Under the pieces are notes generated by a model. The model saw nothing but the letters and a program-made list of their open reading frames with translations, made no database searches and was not told where the DNA came from. Positions 22,755 to 34,619 of a stretch of 64,000 bases of DNA are shown piece by piece. Every line of letters begins with the position of its first letter. Position 1 is the stretch's first letter. The translations under genes and the position numbers were made by a program. This DNA is from Pelomyxa schiedti (lineage: Eukaryota > Evosea > Pelobiontida > Pelomyxidae): contig JAHLWZ010000827.1 of assembly GCA_020536535.1 (NCBI GenBank), positions 1-64,000 of the forward strand, in the 5' to 3' direction.

Positions 22755-23027
22755 GTAAGCACTTCTCTATTACAAACCCTTTCTTGTTATTTTTTTTGTT
22801 GTTTGTAAACTCCCCCTCGGATCTCGTTTGTGCTCGACCCCAAACTTTCACTACGACTCGATTTTTTCATCTCACACACGGCCGTACCGTGCCATCGCAA
22901 TCACCCGAAATGCAACTCTCCTTTGTGCAACAAACATCAATCGGTTCCTTGTTTTAAAAGCAAATCAACACACGTTCATCTTCTTTTTCTCTTTTTCTAC
23001 AAACTTACCATCGGATCTACATCTATC

Positions 23028-24659
23028 ATGGCAGCCACCCATACCACCGGAATTTCGACACGATGCCTCCACGGCGATTGTCACGAGGACCACGTCGGCC
23101 ACGCTCACACATACCCCATTTTCCAGGTTTTTTTTTTTTTTCCGACCTCCTTTTTTCCTCGCCACCTTACTACACTCGCTTTTTCCCCCCTTTTTTTTTT
23201 CTGAATTTCTGACTGTGCTGTTTTTGCTTGTGTCGAATTAGACCTCTACATTCGTGTTTGATTCCGCCGACCATGGAGCCGATTTGTTCGGTGGTCGAGC
23301 TCAGGGACACATCTACTCCAGAATTGGAAACCCCACAGTTCAGCAATTTGAGAAGCTCGTGTGCACACTTGAGGAGGGTCAGCACGCTGTAGCCTTTGGG
23401 TATATATATATTTTTGCATATCATTCTTCTTCACTACCCGCTTCTCGCGTGTACTGACTTGATGCAGCTCTGGTATGGCTGCCGTAACAGGAGCACTTCT
23501 TCCCTTCCTTCAGAGTGGAGACCACGTCATTACTGGAGACACACTCTACGGTCCATCCACCCACGTCATAACGAACCTCTTCGCTAGGTACGGAATTCAA
23601 AGCACAATTGTGGATTGTGCCAACTTGGAGGTAATCTATACACAGTAACCTTACCCTTTGTGCTTACTGTGGAATTTAGGCAGTACGTGCTGCTGTCAAG
23701 CCAACAACCAAGGTCATCTACCTCGAGACTCCAGCAAACCCCACCAACAAGATTTCTGACATTGCAGGCGTTGTTGCAATTGCCAAAGGCTGCGGTAACG
23801 AGTTCCCCCATGGCTGTCCTCAATTGACTCTTTGTCATAGGTGCCATAGTTGTGGTTGATAACACTTTCTCCTCGCCCATCTTCCAGAAGCCCATTGTTC
23901 TCGGTGCCGATCTTGCACTTCACAGCCTTACCAAGTACATCAATGGACATGGTGATGTGGTGTGTAACTACAGTTTCGCAGATCAAACTTAATTTGCGTT
24001 AAGGTTGGTGGAGTTGTTATTACCAAGACAAAGGAACAAGGACGACTTGTTCAGAAGTACAGACAGGATACTGGCGGTATTCTTGGCCCCATGGATGCCT
24101 TCTTGGTACTTCGGTTGGTTTCCTTTCTAAAAAAAAAAAGAGGTTTTATCCATTTTACTGATTACACACAGTGGCATGCGCACCCTTGCCATTCGTATGG
24201 AGAAGCACTGCGTCAACGGTCTTGCTGTTGCCAAATTCCTGCAGAGCCATCCTAAAATTGAGACTGTCTTGCACCCTGGCCTTGAGGGTGCCCAAGGTTA
24301 TGAGCTCGGCCGAAGGCAAATGACCGGCTATGGTGGCACCTTCTCCTTCCTCGTGAGGGGTGGTTTCGAGCCAGCCAAGAAACTTATTGAGAGCTGCAAG
24401 CTTTGCACCCTTGCCGTAAGCCTTGGGACAGTCGATACACTTATCGGTACGGCGGTTTAAATATTCCTTTTACTTCTCGCTCTCAATGATCCTAACCCCA
24501 ACCTCAGAGCACCCCGCCTCCATGACCCATGCCTCAGTCCCAGAAGAACTCATGAGGAAGCAAGGCCTTACACGCAACCTCGTCCGTATTTCTGTTGGTC
24601 TTGAGGACCCAGCTGACATCATTGCTGACCTCACCCAAGCCTTGGCCCAGTGCCCATAA
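23028..24659 (+). CDS. Cystathionine/methionine gamma-lyase family PLP enzyme
   Basis: Starts [18 protein letters not shown]. It belongs to the PLP-dependent trans-sulfuration family (cystathionine gamma-lyase and synthase, methionine gamma-lyase). The family landmarks occur in order: [45 protein letters not shown], the PLP-binding lysine in [52 protein letters not shown] and [10 protein letters not shown]. The stop is at 24659. Length and order fit a full-length enzyme of about 420 residues. The C-terminal half is closest in memory to methionine gamma-lyase. However, the active-site cysteine that marks classical methionine gamma-lyases (LYGC) is replaced here (LYGPSTH), so a cystathionine- or homocysteine-type reaction is equally likely. 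Confidence 0.85.
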
Positions 24660-24857
24660 ATTGATGAAAAAAAAACTCGTGTTCCTGGATTCTGTTTTGA
24701 TGGGGGAAAAAAGGCAACAACGTTCACAAGAAACAAAGATTTTTAGTCTCTCCCACGCCAAACAGTTACTGGGAATTTTTTGGATATTAAGTGATTGTCC
24801 TCGTAAACCACTACCACGTTGACCTGAATTGGTTGTAGGTTTTATGTTTTTTGTAAC

Positions 24858-26146
24858 TCAGGGTGAAGAGCAGATTACCTCAAATTCTACTTTGAATGTT
24901 CTGCTAGACATAGTGCAACAGGTGAAAAGCCTAGGTAAGATCATATACATTGGTATTTCCATTCCTCTGGCTATGTCACCGTCAGCAATTTGAATGTTCT
25001 GTGATAAGGTAAAGGCTCAGTAGAGGAAAGAGCACCTAGCCTACTTGGATTTCGGTTTCTAAACGGCAATTAGAGTAATTAAGGAGAAACTTAGAGATGA
25101 ACCTTCAGTGGCGTAACCATCACCACAGCCTTAAAAAGCAAAGTATTTTAGAACGAACCCTACAAAGAAGACAATTACCGCAAGTTTCAACTCTTACTAG
25201 TTGCAACTCAATTGACTTGATTACTGCGTCGCACTCAGAAACAGTAAGTACGCCAGTAAAAGGTTTTCTAATGTCAACAGCCGCATTATGTAAGGCACCA
25301 GTCATCTTAAAGTTTGGAACAGCCCGCTTTGCAATTGTCTGGAGGGCTGACTTAGAAATTAGCTAAAAGAGGATATGTTACTCTTTTGTCGAAATCGGCA
25401 TGCGTGAGTGTGAAACTCACTGGTTTTTCTTTGGGTACTTCAGCACTCTAAACCATTATCAAAATTGCAAGTTGGATAGAAAATGTACCGGAATTTCTAC
25501 GATGAACTCAACTACTTTACTCATATCCTTTGCCATAACACCTCGCTTGATGTCACACTGTGGGATTGCAGTGAGACTTTTGTGATAGATTTTTCTTGTA
25601 ACCTTAATAGTATATGCGGAATTAACAAATACACCATGATAGGTTTCAAAGAGTTGTTGAGTGGGAATTGGTTCCAATCTGAATTCGAATGGAAGCTCGT
25701 TTGTTCCGTCAGGCCTGCAAAGGGATAATGAGACACACATAGTATAGTGTCTGGGGTTAGTCATACAATTTGCCTGTTGGCCATCGGAACGTAGCCATCA
25801 ACATAGAAACTGGCTTGATGCTATTGTAGAAGGCTTCGAACAAACCCACGCTCTTGGAGCTCATCTAAACCTGCACGTGAGCATTCGCGGAAAAGAAACC
25901 AAGCGACACACCTGGAGTTGTACAACACCCTCGCATACCAAGTTGATTCCTTGGTGGCTAAACGCCCCTTTGCTCGTCACCACAACGACACCAGACACAA
26001 TTTCCTGCAGAGAGGGCGTTGTTAAAGTAAGAAAGAAAAAAAACCACTCCACTCGAACGACAACGCACCCCAGGGCGATAGATCTTGTCTATCCTCTTGA
26101 TCCTGATGTCCAGCGCGGGACCAGTCGATGCAGGAGAAGCACTCAT
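24858..26146 (-). CDS. VPS26C: VPS26C (DSCR3), retriever subunit
   Basis: An arrestin-fold protein of the VPS26 family. With VPS35L and VPS29, VPS26C forms retriever, which recycles cargo such as integrins from endosomes through SNX17. It starts MSASPASTGPALDIRIKRIDKIYRPG at 26146. Recognisable blocks are VVVTSKGAFSHQGINLVCEG, KSVGLFEAFYNSIKPV, ELPFEFRLEPIP, ETYHGVFVNSAYTI, CDIKRGVMAKD, KMTGALHNAAVDIRKPFTG, ETEIQNIQIADGD and MYMILPRLFTC. These match DSCR3 and not VPS26A/B. The last exon reads FKVEFEVICSSP and a stop, slightly shorter than the animal protein, which runs on after VEFEVN. Either the C-terminus is genuinely short or a last small exon was missed. Confidence 0.88.
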
Positions 26147-26362
26147 TCCCTCTTTGAAAGGTTTTTTTTTTCTTTTAAGCATCAAAATCGATCATTTTTT
26201 CTTTCCGCAGAGACCAGATCTGAGTGAAGGGCATGTTGCCACACGAAAATCCTTTGGCCTCCGAGCTTGGAGGCCCGTGCTCCGTCAAGAGAAAAAGGAG
26301 CAAGTGGTTATCAACAGAATGCTCTGAAAGGAACAAACGGGAAGAAAAAAAAACGAGGGGAA
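26147..26362. promoter_or_regulatory. Divergent intergenic region, VPS26C / TRAPPC11
   Basis: About 216 bases separate the start codons of two divergently transcribed membrane-traffic genes. No specific element was recognised. The shared promoter is inferred from layout. Confidence 0.4.
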
Positions 26363-29300
26363 ATGGACGAGTACCCCGACGAAATACGACGACAACCGTT
26401 GCCCGTTGTCGGGATTGTGGGCGGTGCTATTCAAATAAACGGGTTGAGTCTGGAATCTCTGTTGGTGGCGGCCACGTGCCAGGCCCAGCTAGCCCAGTTC
26501 CAGACCACCACCCCCACCGCTCCCATAACTCTTTCCCAGCAACCCACTTCTTCTTCCTCCTCCTCTTCCCCGGCGACTTCTTCGTCCTCTCCTCCTCTTT
26601 CCTCTGTGTCCTCGACCCAAGCAAGCCAGACGTCGTCCTCGTGTCCCATAATTCCCTCCCCAAGCCCCTCCAACCTCTCGCCGGCAGTCGTCCCTCCCTC
26701 GTCCTCGATCTCGAGCCCATCCTCAGTCGCCCCCAGTCAACCCACAATGATTCACACTCTTCATCACTCGCTTCAGCACCTGGCCATCTGCCAGCAAAAA
26801 AGAATCGGCGTCTCTGGGGAGCGTGGTCTGGCTTCAGACCAACAACTCAGCCTGCTTCAGTCTCTCATGCCGCCGGCGACAAAGTCCATCCCCCAGGCTC
26901 TGCAGTTGCAATTAAATCAAATGCAACTGCAGATTCAGACACAACAGGCACTTCCTTTGCCAACTCCAATTCATGGAAGGCTGACTGTGCACTCTTTACC
27001 TGATTTGGGAATGCTCCCTGGTGAGAGGAAGAAAAAGGAAATGGATGGCTATGTGGCTAAGGGTTTATTCAAGTCATCTTGGCTGTTCAAGATGAGGGGA
27101 AGGGGACCACAACAGGAACCTGGAAACACTACAGAAAGTGAGGAACCTGCTAATTTGGCTTCTTCTCTGCAGAGAACATTCACACCTGTGGTCCGGATAG
27201 CTGACATTCGCACTGTTGAACCAAACCAGGTACTGAAGGAAGAAGAGCCTGAGGAAGGTTTATCAGCAGCCTCTAGCTCTGAACAGTCTTCTCCACTTCC
27301 TGGCTCACTTGCAAGTGGCAGTGCCTCAGGAACTGCTTTAGGTTCTCTTGCTGGGACATCATCTGCATCATCCTCCTCAGAGTCACCACAACTTTACCTT
27401 TCTACTGGAAGTGGTGCTATTCCTGCCATGCCAGTTTCTTCCCCTCCTATTCCAGTTGTATATGGTACACACAACTCCACAAACAGTCATGCCATCAAAT
27501 CTTCCCCGGCTTGTGTTATCTTGTTCTTCCACCTGACTGATGAGAGACAGTGGCCACAAAAGCAAACAGAAATTCTCTCTGCTGTACAACAAGTCAAGTG
27601 TGCAAGTTTCTTTCTCCTTTGACCCACTGAAGTTATCTAGGCGAAGGATGAGAGGCCGCTCCACAAAAATTATCGTTTCCCTTATTTTAAATACATCCGT
27701 TGGTGAGTTCAAACTTTTTATTGCTTTCCTCAATGCCTCTCTTTTGGGAAAAAAGCTGATGTAAATGATGAGCATATTGCCCTTCTTAAAAAAAATAACG
27801 ACCATGATGCCCTCTTTCTTGCCTGTGGAACTGCTGAAGTGAAAGTATCTTTATGCACCCCGATTTGCCCTCATTGAGAAATTTTCTAAGGCACATATCT
27901 CTCATGTGGAGAAATCGGCTTATGAAGCTGCTCTTTCTCATTACTCCAAAGAAGTACACAAAAAAATAAGCCGACTGTCTCATGTCACTAAATCTGCAAC
28001 TGTATGTTGAAGCACTTCGTTTTCGTTACTCATTCTTATTTAGCCAATGGCTGTGAATGCTCGACTGTTATTTAAAATTGCACATTTGAATGAATTCCGC
28101 CAAGATGCTTCCCAAGCAAGCAGGTACCGTATCAAGTTGACTTCACATTGACCAAGAATTAACCAAAGATACTACCAACAAGCATATATGCAGATGCGAG
28201 AATTGAAGCTAACGGAAGAAAAGAGGCAGGACCAACCAGGCTCAATCACATTAAACGAAATTAAACACTGTAATGGAACTTTGTTTCTTGAAAACAATAA
28301 CAAGTTTTAGTGGCTGATTGGATTAACTTCAAGCTTGTAACTATGTACTACCTGCAAATGCAAAACCTTACAGAAGCAGTTCAGCAGTTTCACAAACACA
28401 TGGTATTATTCAGGAGGGTAGTCAACCTGCCAGAGATAGAGTTTGAGCACTGGGGTTGGGTGGCCAAACAGTAAGATTTTCCACTGAAATATTCTTTATT
28501 TTGAACGGGACAAAGGTACAAAGCATTTGCTGAACTTCTGCAATTAATTCCTACACTGGTACCAGCTTGTCGTGGTCAAAAGCATCCAAGCTTTTACTAC
28601 CAGGTCGGCCCTCTAGTTTGTGTGGCTATCTGATCTATGTCATAGGCAGCAGCACAGTACACAATGGAACGTAGAAGGCATGCTTGTGTATCATGTGAGG
28701 TACTATTTAGTTAGCACCCTCGGGGTCAACCACTATTCACCTTCTCCAGCCACTACGAGAATCTCCCCTCCTACCAGAGGTTAGGCACTTGCCAAAGTCT
28801 CCATATATGAAATTGGATTACAGCACACAATTCTACTTAGGCCAACTTGGCAGCTCCAGTGTGTATATTGCAACATCAGATAACACGTTTATTCACTCTT
28901 AGATATTGCTTCCCCTGATTCCAAACTTACACATGCACATACTGATAACCTATACACTCATGTTTATACCCTTATTGCGTATGAACTTTCTTGTGTGGAA
29001 CATACTAGATTCGCCCTAAGTCTTTACAATGCCGCCTTGGCAGAGTACATGGTTCTCTAATTTTTTCCTTATCGAAGCTAACAATCCGGACAGTCTGTAC
29101 CACACGCAAAACGTGCAATGAGCTCTCTGTCGTGCCAAATTGCTATTTGCCACTACCAGTTGGAAGAGTGGGAGAAGGCCAAAATGTATTCCCTTTTTTT
29201 GTATCCTGACCTGTATCTGACTTTGTGGTAGGATTGCCGATAAACTTGCAGATAATTACCGTAATGAGCAGTGGTGGGATATGCTAGTGTTGGTCCTGGC

Positions 29301-31876
29301 AATATCTAGAGATTGTGCTCGGAGAATAGGAGGAGATCGCACTCCAAATTTTATTTCAAACAGCTTGGAGCTTCTCCTCCCTTGTATGTGTGTGGACCAG
29401 TTGCCCAACATTCAAAATCTCTCCAGGTCTGCCTACAACAGAGACCGAGAAGAAGTGCATACAAAGCTCTCTCACTCGAATTATTGATGTATAGTAGCAT
29501 CTTAAACAATTATTCATAAATAATTAATAAATAAACAATAAGAAATTTTTTGCCAGAAAACAACAGCAGCTTCAGAGCCAGTCCCTTCCAGAAAACCATT
29601 ACTTCATTTTGGGAAGCCAATGCCCGATTTGACAATAACTGATGTTGACAAGCTGACTCTTCAATCCTCTCTGCGTCTTCATTTAGCTCAAAATTACTCC
29701 CTATGTACTTCGACTGAAGCTTTTTACCAGCTCAACAAATTGTAGTGTCTTGTGAAGTACATTGGAAGAAGACATTGGCTTGCGCTGGAGAGCCCCTAGT
29801 TTTTACGGTCAAAATTACTTCGCGATTTGTTTCGGAAATACGTTTTACCTTGGTAATTACATTAATCTTATTATTTCTAATTCCACTGCAGCTGCGGGCT
29901 TCTTTCCATGACCCACGCTTTTCTGTATCTTGGATTAACCCTTCATCAGCTCCTCCCAATCCATCTTCTGTGTGCACCGAACTTGTTTTGGCACCAGGAT
30001 TACCCAAAGTGTTTTCTTATGAAATTCTCCCAAAGGACTTGGATCACATAGAGGTACTAAATGGTGTTGTATCTCGTCTAACCTAAGTTAGTGCACGGCA
30101 GTGTCCTTGATATTTGGAAGTGAAACTGGACCATACCTGGAATTTTCTTGGAAAGTCTGTGAGTGGACCCCAGCCAATACTGACCCTAGTTACAAACCTG
30201 TAACATCTGTTAGGTACGTCTTATGACCAATTAACTGAATTTCCCACACTCCACAGGATCACAGAAAGGCCACCACAGCTCAAGATTTCCGTTGTGCACA
30301 CGGCACCAGCATTAATCGATGAACTGTACGAACTGACAATTTCTTTGAAGAATGATGAGGAACAACCCATACAAGGAGGTTCCATCACGTTCGATATTAG
30401 TAGGTTCCTGATTCTACATCTGCACTCTCATCCATCCAAGGAGAAAGCCCAATCTACTTCTTTGATGTGCAAGGAAACAAGCAGCAAGGTGTCTCCCTCA
30501 CTTTCAATCAAATTCCACAAGCAGGGATATTTACTACCAGGGTGTTCGTACACTGCATCGAGATAACGGAGAAAACCTTACAAATCAAAGTGAGTAAAGC
30601 TAAAAACAGTATTCCGAACTTAAAGCTGCAGGTGGCCTATACTACGGCAGACGGCTACCGCTCTTGTGTGGGCCACTCTGAGTGCCTAACACCACAAAAA
30701 CCTTTCTCCATTAGGTTCAACTTTTTTGATGCCGATACTCTTCTTCCAGTACTCCCACTTGCACAGCCACAACCAATCAGTCCTCCCTCCCCAATTCCAG
30801 GTGCAAACAAAACAGCATTCAATTTGCTTGCTGCCAATCCCACAACTTGCTTGTCCCTAGCCAAACCCTTTCTCGTTAATGTTGTGCTCCAACCACACCC
30901 TTCCATCAATTTTCCTTTGCATTTGCATGAATTAAATCTTGACATTGTAAGTATTTTTCACGATACTGTTGTTGTATTCACAAAATCTTCAGGCACCCCC
31001 CACAAGTAACAGTGATAATGTGGTTCAGCTTCTTGCAGTGACACCTTCTGTAAGAACCAAGGCATCCAATGGTATAGAGTAGACCGATTGGGTTCCACAA
31101 TGCTAATTATTCTCCTCTGATTACAGACGTTCTATTTACTATCACGAAAGATCAGCAACATAACTCCTGGTTCATGCTTGAAGCAAAACCCCCAGAAATT
31201 CCCCGCTGTTCTTCACCCACAATTGGATCCCCAGGCCCGGCAACAACCACAGGCACAGCCATGACACAGACTCCAATCAAGAAGTTGACACTTCTGGGGA
31301 CTCTCCACGTTGTCTGGTCTCGGTCACCATCCAGTCCTCACAGAGTCACCACCAGTGCCTCATTCCCCAAGGTAGAATTCACAAACCCGCCTTGGAGATG
31401 GCACATTGGTAATGCTCAATCACTCTTTCTTCTTCCTTTCTCTCCTAAGTCATATCCTACAAAATAGAGAATGACACTGAAGGTGTAGTTGGTGTTCCTC
31501 TACATGCCATTTTGACAATATCCAATTTTTCTACCCAGCCTCAGGTAAGCAACTCTAACTCCGTAATCGACCCATTTACCAATAACCAAAGGACTTCATT
31601 CTTCAAGTCAAGGATTCTGGCAAATTCCTTGTATCCGGAATAGTGTCATGCAGCACAGTCAGTGTGCCCCCCCACAGCACCCTGACCCTGCCACTGTGGT
31701 TCATTCCACAGATATCAGGAAGCCAGTCACTCCCCCCGCTGTGCATAGCCCCAAGGTCACTGGCGGACCTAATGCCCAGTGTGTCTGTTGTGTTCTCAAG
31801 CTGTGCACCTCCTGTGGTCTACCCAAAGCCAGTTTTCATCAGGCCCTGTGCTTCCCCTTGCTACTATCTGAGGTAG
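26363..31876 (+). CDS. TRAPPC11: TRAPPC11 (foie gras), TRAPP complex subunit
   Basis: A long multi-exon gene starting MDEYPDEIRRQPLPVVG. TRAPPC11 is a subunit of the metazoan-type TRAPP III tether acting in ER-Golgi traffic and autophagy. The first exon is about 1.2 kb and mostly low complexity (S, P, Q, T), an insertion compared with the animal protein. The foie-gras domain follows: RFALIEKFSKAHISHVEKSA, ARLLFKIAHLNEFRQDASQA, VADWINFKLVTMYYLQMQ, FYYQAAAQYTMERRR and FYLGQLGSSSVYIA. The C-terminal beta-rich (gryzun-like) part runs from about 29580 and ends in STLTLPLWFIPQISGSQ and VFIRP, matching the conserved end of the animal protein, with a stop at 31876. Later plus-strand open frames up to 32091 are not part of it. 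Splice sites inside the first 1.4 kb are uncertain. Confidence 0.82.
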
Positions 31877-32079
31877 GTCGTCAATGCCCAATCACCCAAC
31901 ATCCCAATTTTGTGTTCTTCGATGCAACAGGAAATGAAATGTATGTAACAAGGAAGTGGAATGACTCCTTTTTTTTTTTCATTGGCTGTGAGGTGATGAA
32001 TATCCTAATAGTATTCCGCTGTGCCACAGTGGTACTCACTTATACTTTTTCTTTATGTAAGTTGTGCGAAGTTTTCCAT

Positions 32080-32821
32080 TTACGAGTGTGAGCTAGCCCA
32101 GTGCTCACTGAATTTAATAACATACTCCTGAGAATGTTCCAAATGTAAAACAGAGGGTTAGGAAATCTAACCCAAAAAAACAGAAAACACTCACCTCTTG
32201 GGGGTCAGTAAGGACCCTAGAAGTTTCTTTGTGACAGAAACTCCTGGCCTTGTTCACCATCCTAATTGCCTGATTTGGATTCTGAGCTATCCCACAAGCC
32301 ACAGCGATGCAGGCCAGTGCCATCGAAGTGCGACCCCGCCCCGCCAGGCAATGACACACGACTGCGCGGCCCTGTGCTAGGGACGCCGCGGCCGCCTCGC
32401 ATACCGCAGTTATGGGAGCATAGAGCTCCCGCATCCGAGCCTGTAACATGTCGTTTTGCGCTTGTTGGTCAAGTGGCTCTTGTGTATGTTGTTGGGTTGT
32501 CGATGTTGTTGTTGCATTGAGACGAGGGCGTGGTGGTTGTGGGTTACTGGGGACTGAAGTTGGCGGGGCGCCGTAGTCGGGGGTTGGGAGGTGAATGAAC
32601 CGCGTGGAGTGGGGATTATGGGTCCCGTCACCCGGTGGGGAGTGGAATTGGTCCCAGAACGACGGGGTGGTTTCGTTGAGGCACACAACGAGGCCAAACG
32701 GGGGAGCGGTGCTTCCCACAATGGCGTCGTACGCCGACTTTCTTTCCGGGAATGGCATTCCTGCTATCTTTCCTTCCACACACCACCAAAGTCCATCGGG
32801 TAACCCCGTTGCATTTGCCAT
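32080..32821 (-). CDS. DUSP23-like dual-specificity phosphatase
   Basis: Starts MANATGLPDGLWWCVEGKIAGMPFP at 32821. It has the compact cysteine-phosphatase fold of DUSP23/VHZ: FGLVVCLNE, FIHLPTPDYGAPP holding the general-acid aspartate, and the P-loop HCLAGRGRTSM (HC-x5-R). A 67-base intron follows DPQE, and the last exon encodes EYVIKFSEHW with a stop at 32080. It probably removes phosphate from phospho-Ser/Thr/Tyr proteins or a small phosphorylated molecule. A loop of about 40 residues rich in T, Q, N and P is inserted between the acid loop and the P-loop helix, making it longer than the 150-residue animal protein. The reading frame is open upstream to 33208, but that extension overlaps the divergent small ORF and is judged non-coding. 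Confidence 0.8.
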
Positions 32822-32995
32822 TATCTTCAACGCGAAAAAGAAATGGGCCTTGAGGACTCCCAAATTCGGCCCACAGTAAAAACAACAAAGAAAAAAATTA
32901 TATCTGTTGCACTTTCCCTTTTTTTTCTTTTTCCATCCCAAAAACAAAAAATCTAAAGAGGGCCACTTGTGTGAGGCCGCGCCAGCGTAAACAAA

Positions 32996-33133
32996 ATGCG
33001 GAGCAACAAAATGAGGCCGGATGACCGCGAGCGCAGTGACGAGGAGGAGAGTGGCAACGAGGACGACGACGAGGAGGAACCCCCTGCCCCACCGGTGTCC
33101 CAGAAAAGAACACCCACGCGGTCGAGCTTCTAG
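32996..33133 (+). CDS. Small acidic protein, 45 aa (candidate)
   Basis: A short intronless frame starting MRSNKMRPDDRERSDEEE, with an acidic centre (GNEDDDEEE), PPAPP, and a basic end KRTPTRSSF. The ATG has a purine-rich context (acaaaATG), and the base composition turns GC-rich exactly over the frame, like the start exons of neighbouring genes. It is divergent from the phosphatase gene (175 bases between start codons). No family was recognised. It could also be the first exon of the next plus-strand gene, using a donor inside CCGGTGTCC. Confidence 0.4.
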   Translation: MRSNKMRPDDRERSDEEESGNEDDDEEEPPAPPVSQKRTPTRSSF

Positions 33134-33362
33134 TGTGACACCTCCTCCGACTGTGTTTTGACACATTACTTTTTTTTTTAAATATTGTGTGATCAAGATG
33201 CCTGCCATTTTTATTATTATTATTATTTTACTTGTTCATTTATAACTTGTGTCGATCTTGCTTCTTCTACGTTTGTGTTTTATTTCTTTATTTATTTCCA
33301 ACAAAACAACCCCCAGTTTGAATAGACGAAAGAAGGGAGAATGGGTGTCCCCAACTGCCCAG

Positions 33363-34473
33363 ATGTGCATGGCTATAAACGATAGATTGAAAGGACTCGC
33401 GCAGAAAGTGTGCACAGCATTGCAACGGCAGATCCCTGTTGGCTCAACTAGAAGCATTTTTGAGATTACATTCGTTTTACACACTGGAATAGAAGGTACA
33501 AGCGTGGCATCTAGGCTCCCTTGCCACAATCTGGTTTTGTTTCCAATCTTAACTGCTTTGTAGAACTCGAAACACAACATTTGCCTATGTCTGTCACAGT
33601 TTCACTGGAGCAGGGAGCAAACGACATCACACGCGGTCCTGTGCCTCTGATAACCGGTTCGAAACCAGTGCTCTCTGGTATACTGAAGAATCCTGGCATG
33701 AACGAAACAAAAGCAAGGGCTCTGATTTTTAAAGTGATTGCTGAATGGCTCTATCGGTGCTGGGAAAAAGTAACTGTACTCTCCCTGTCGTGCTTGTTAC
33801 TCAAAACTGCCTAGATAGCTGCGAACGAGAAATTGGGAGTGTTTCCTGGTAGATCATTTTCGGCATCCATACAAACTACACCACCTGTTCCTGGGGGTTT
33901 AACTTTTGACCTCAGGCTTGGTGAGTGGGTTGGGGAAGGTGTATCGTACTTCGCTGGTGTGCTCATTGTTTTTACTTTTACTTCTTCTGATTCAAACAAG
34001 AAGAAGAAGAAGTCAAGGCTTCCTCTCCCGATGATACTAAGTCACCATCAACAGTGGAAACAGCATACACAGCGGGAGTACCTGCTGAGGCTAATAAGCC
34101 TTCTCTGCCAAAGGTAGCCTATTCCCTTCCTGTGCTATCCTTTAATGCATTAGAAGCCACTTGTTTGTGACAAGGGACACCTTCTTCTTCCTCTTGGGCG
34201 AGACGAAATGCTGCACGATGAGAGCTATGATTCAGGCTACACCTGTGATCAGTGCCAAATAGCGTACCAAACCATAGCAGACAATGAAGTTGTTAGACAC
34301 TGTAATCAATGTTCATATGACTTGTGCCCTAAATGTGCAGCTACAAGAACGGTGACCTTCCCTATTTCTTGCCATTTCGTTTGCTGATTCTCAACAAATA
34401 GCCTCCTAAACCTCAAGCCGAAGTCTCAAACACCACAACAGTAACCGGAACAGACCCAACAAACGCAACATAA
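33363..34473 (+). CDS. Uncharacterised protein with C-terminal zinc-binding motif
   Basis: A five- or six-exon gene. The chosen start is the ATG at 33363 (MCMAINDRLKGLAQKVC), but the frame is open upstream and a first exon may be missing. The N-terminal half reads like a folded alpha/beta domain (STRSIFEITFVLHTGIEG, LPMSVTVSLEQGAND, ALIFKVIAEWLYRCWEK). A charged linker (EEEEVKASPDDTK) follows. The C-terminal exon encodes YTCDQCQIAYQTIADNEV then HCNQCSYDLCPKC. The pattern C-x2-C ... C-x2-C-x4-C-x2-C resembles ZZ and DC1/C1-type zinc fingers. It ends TVTGTDPTNAT at 34473. I could not assign the N-terminal domain to a family. Confidence 0.6.
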
Positions 34474-34619
34474 AGATTCCGTCTCAATTTCTATTTCGAG
34501 CAACTGTAAAATTCTATTTTTCTTTTGGGAAAAGAACCAACAACAAACAAAGAAGGCGCGCGTCAGGGTAACACCCCATCGAAAGGGAAAAGCAAAAAAA
34601 AAAAAAAAAAAAAACGAAA

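Noticed and set aside
22822-23241. Open frames over the leader of the PLP enzyme
   Set aside because: Pyrimidine-rich sequence with Phe/Leu/Ser-heavy translation. One frame simply extends upstream of the true ATG at 23028.
26427-26747. Minus-strand Glu/Gly/Trp-rich frames
   Set aside because: Antisense shadows of the low-complexity serine/proline codons in the first TRAPPC11 exon.
31648-32091. 147-codon frame past the TRAPPC11 end
   Set aside because: The alternative frame ending at 31876 gives the conserved TRAPPC11 C-terminus (FIRP). The longer frame has no such match.
32822-33208. Extension of the phosphatase frame with a membrane-like segment
   Set aside because: The segment lies antisense to the small acidic ORF and upstream of the conserved start. 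Its Val/Leu run is the complement of acidic codons.
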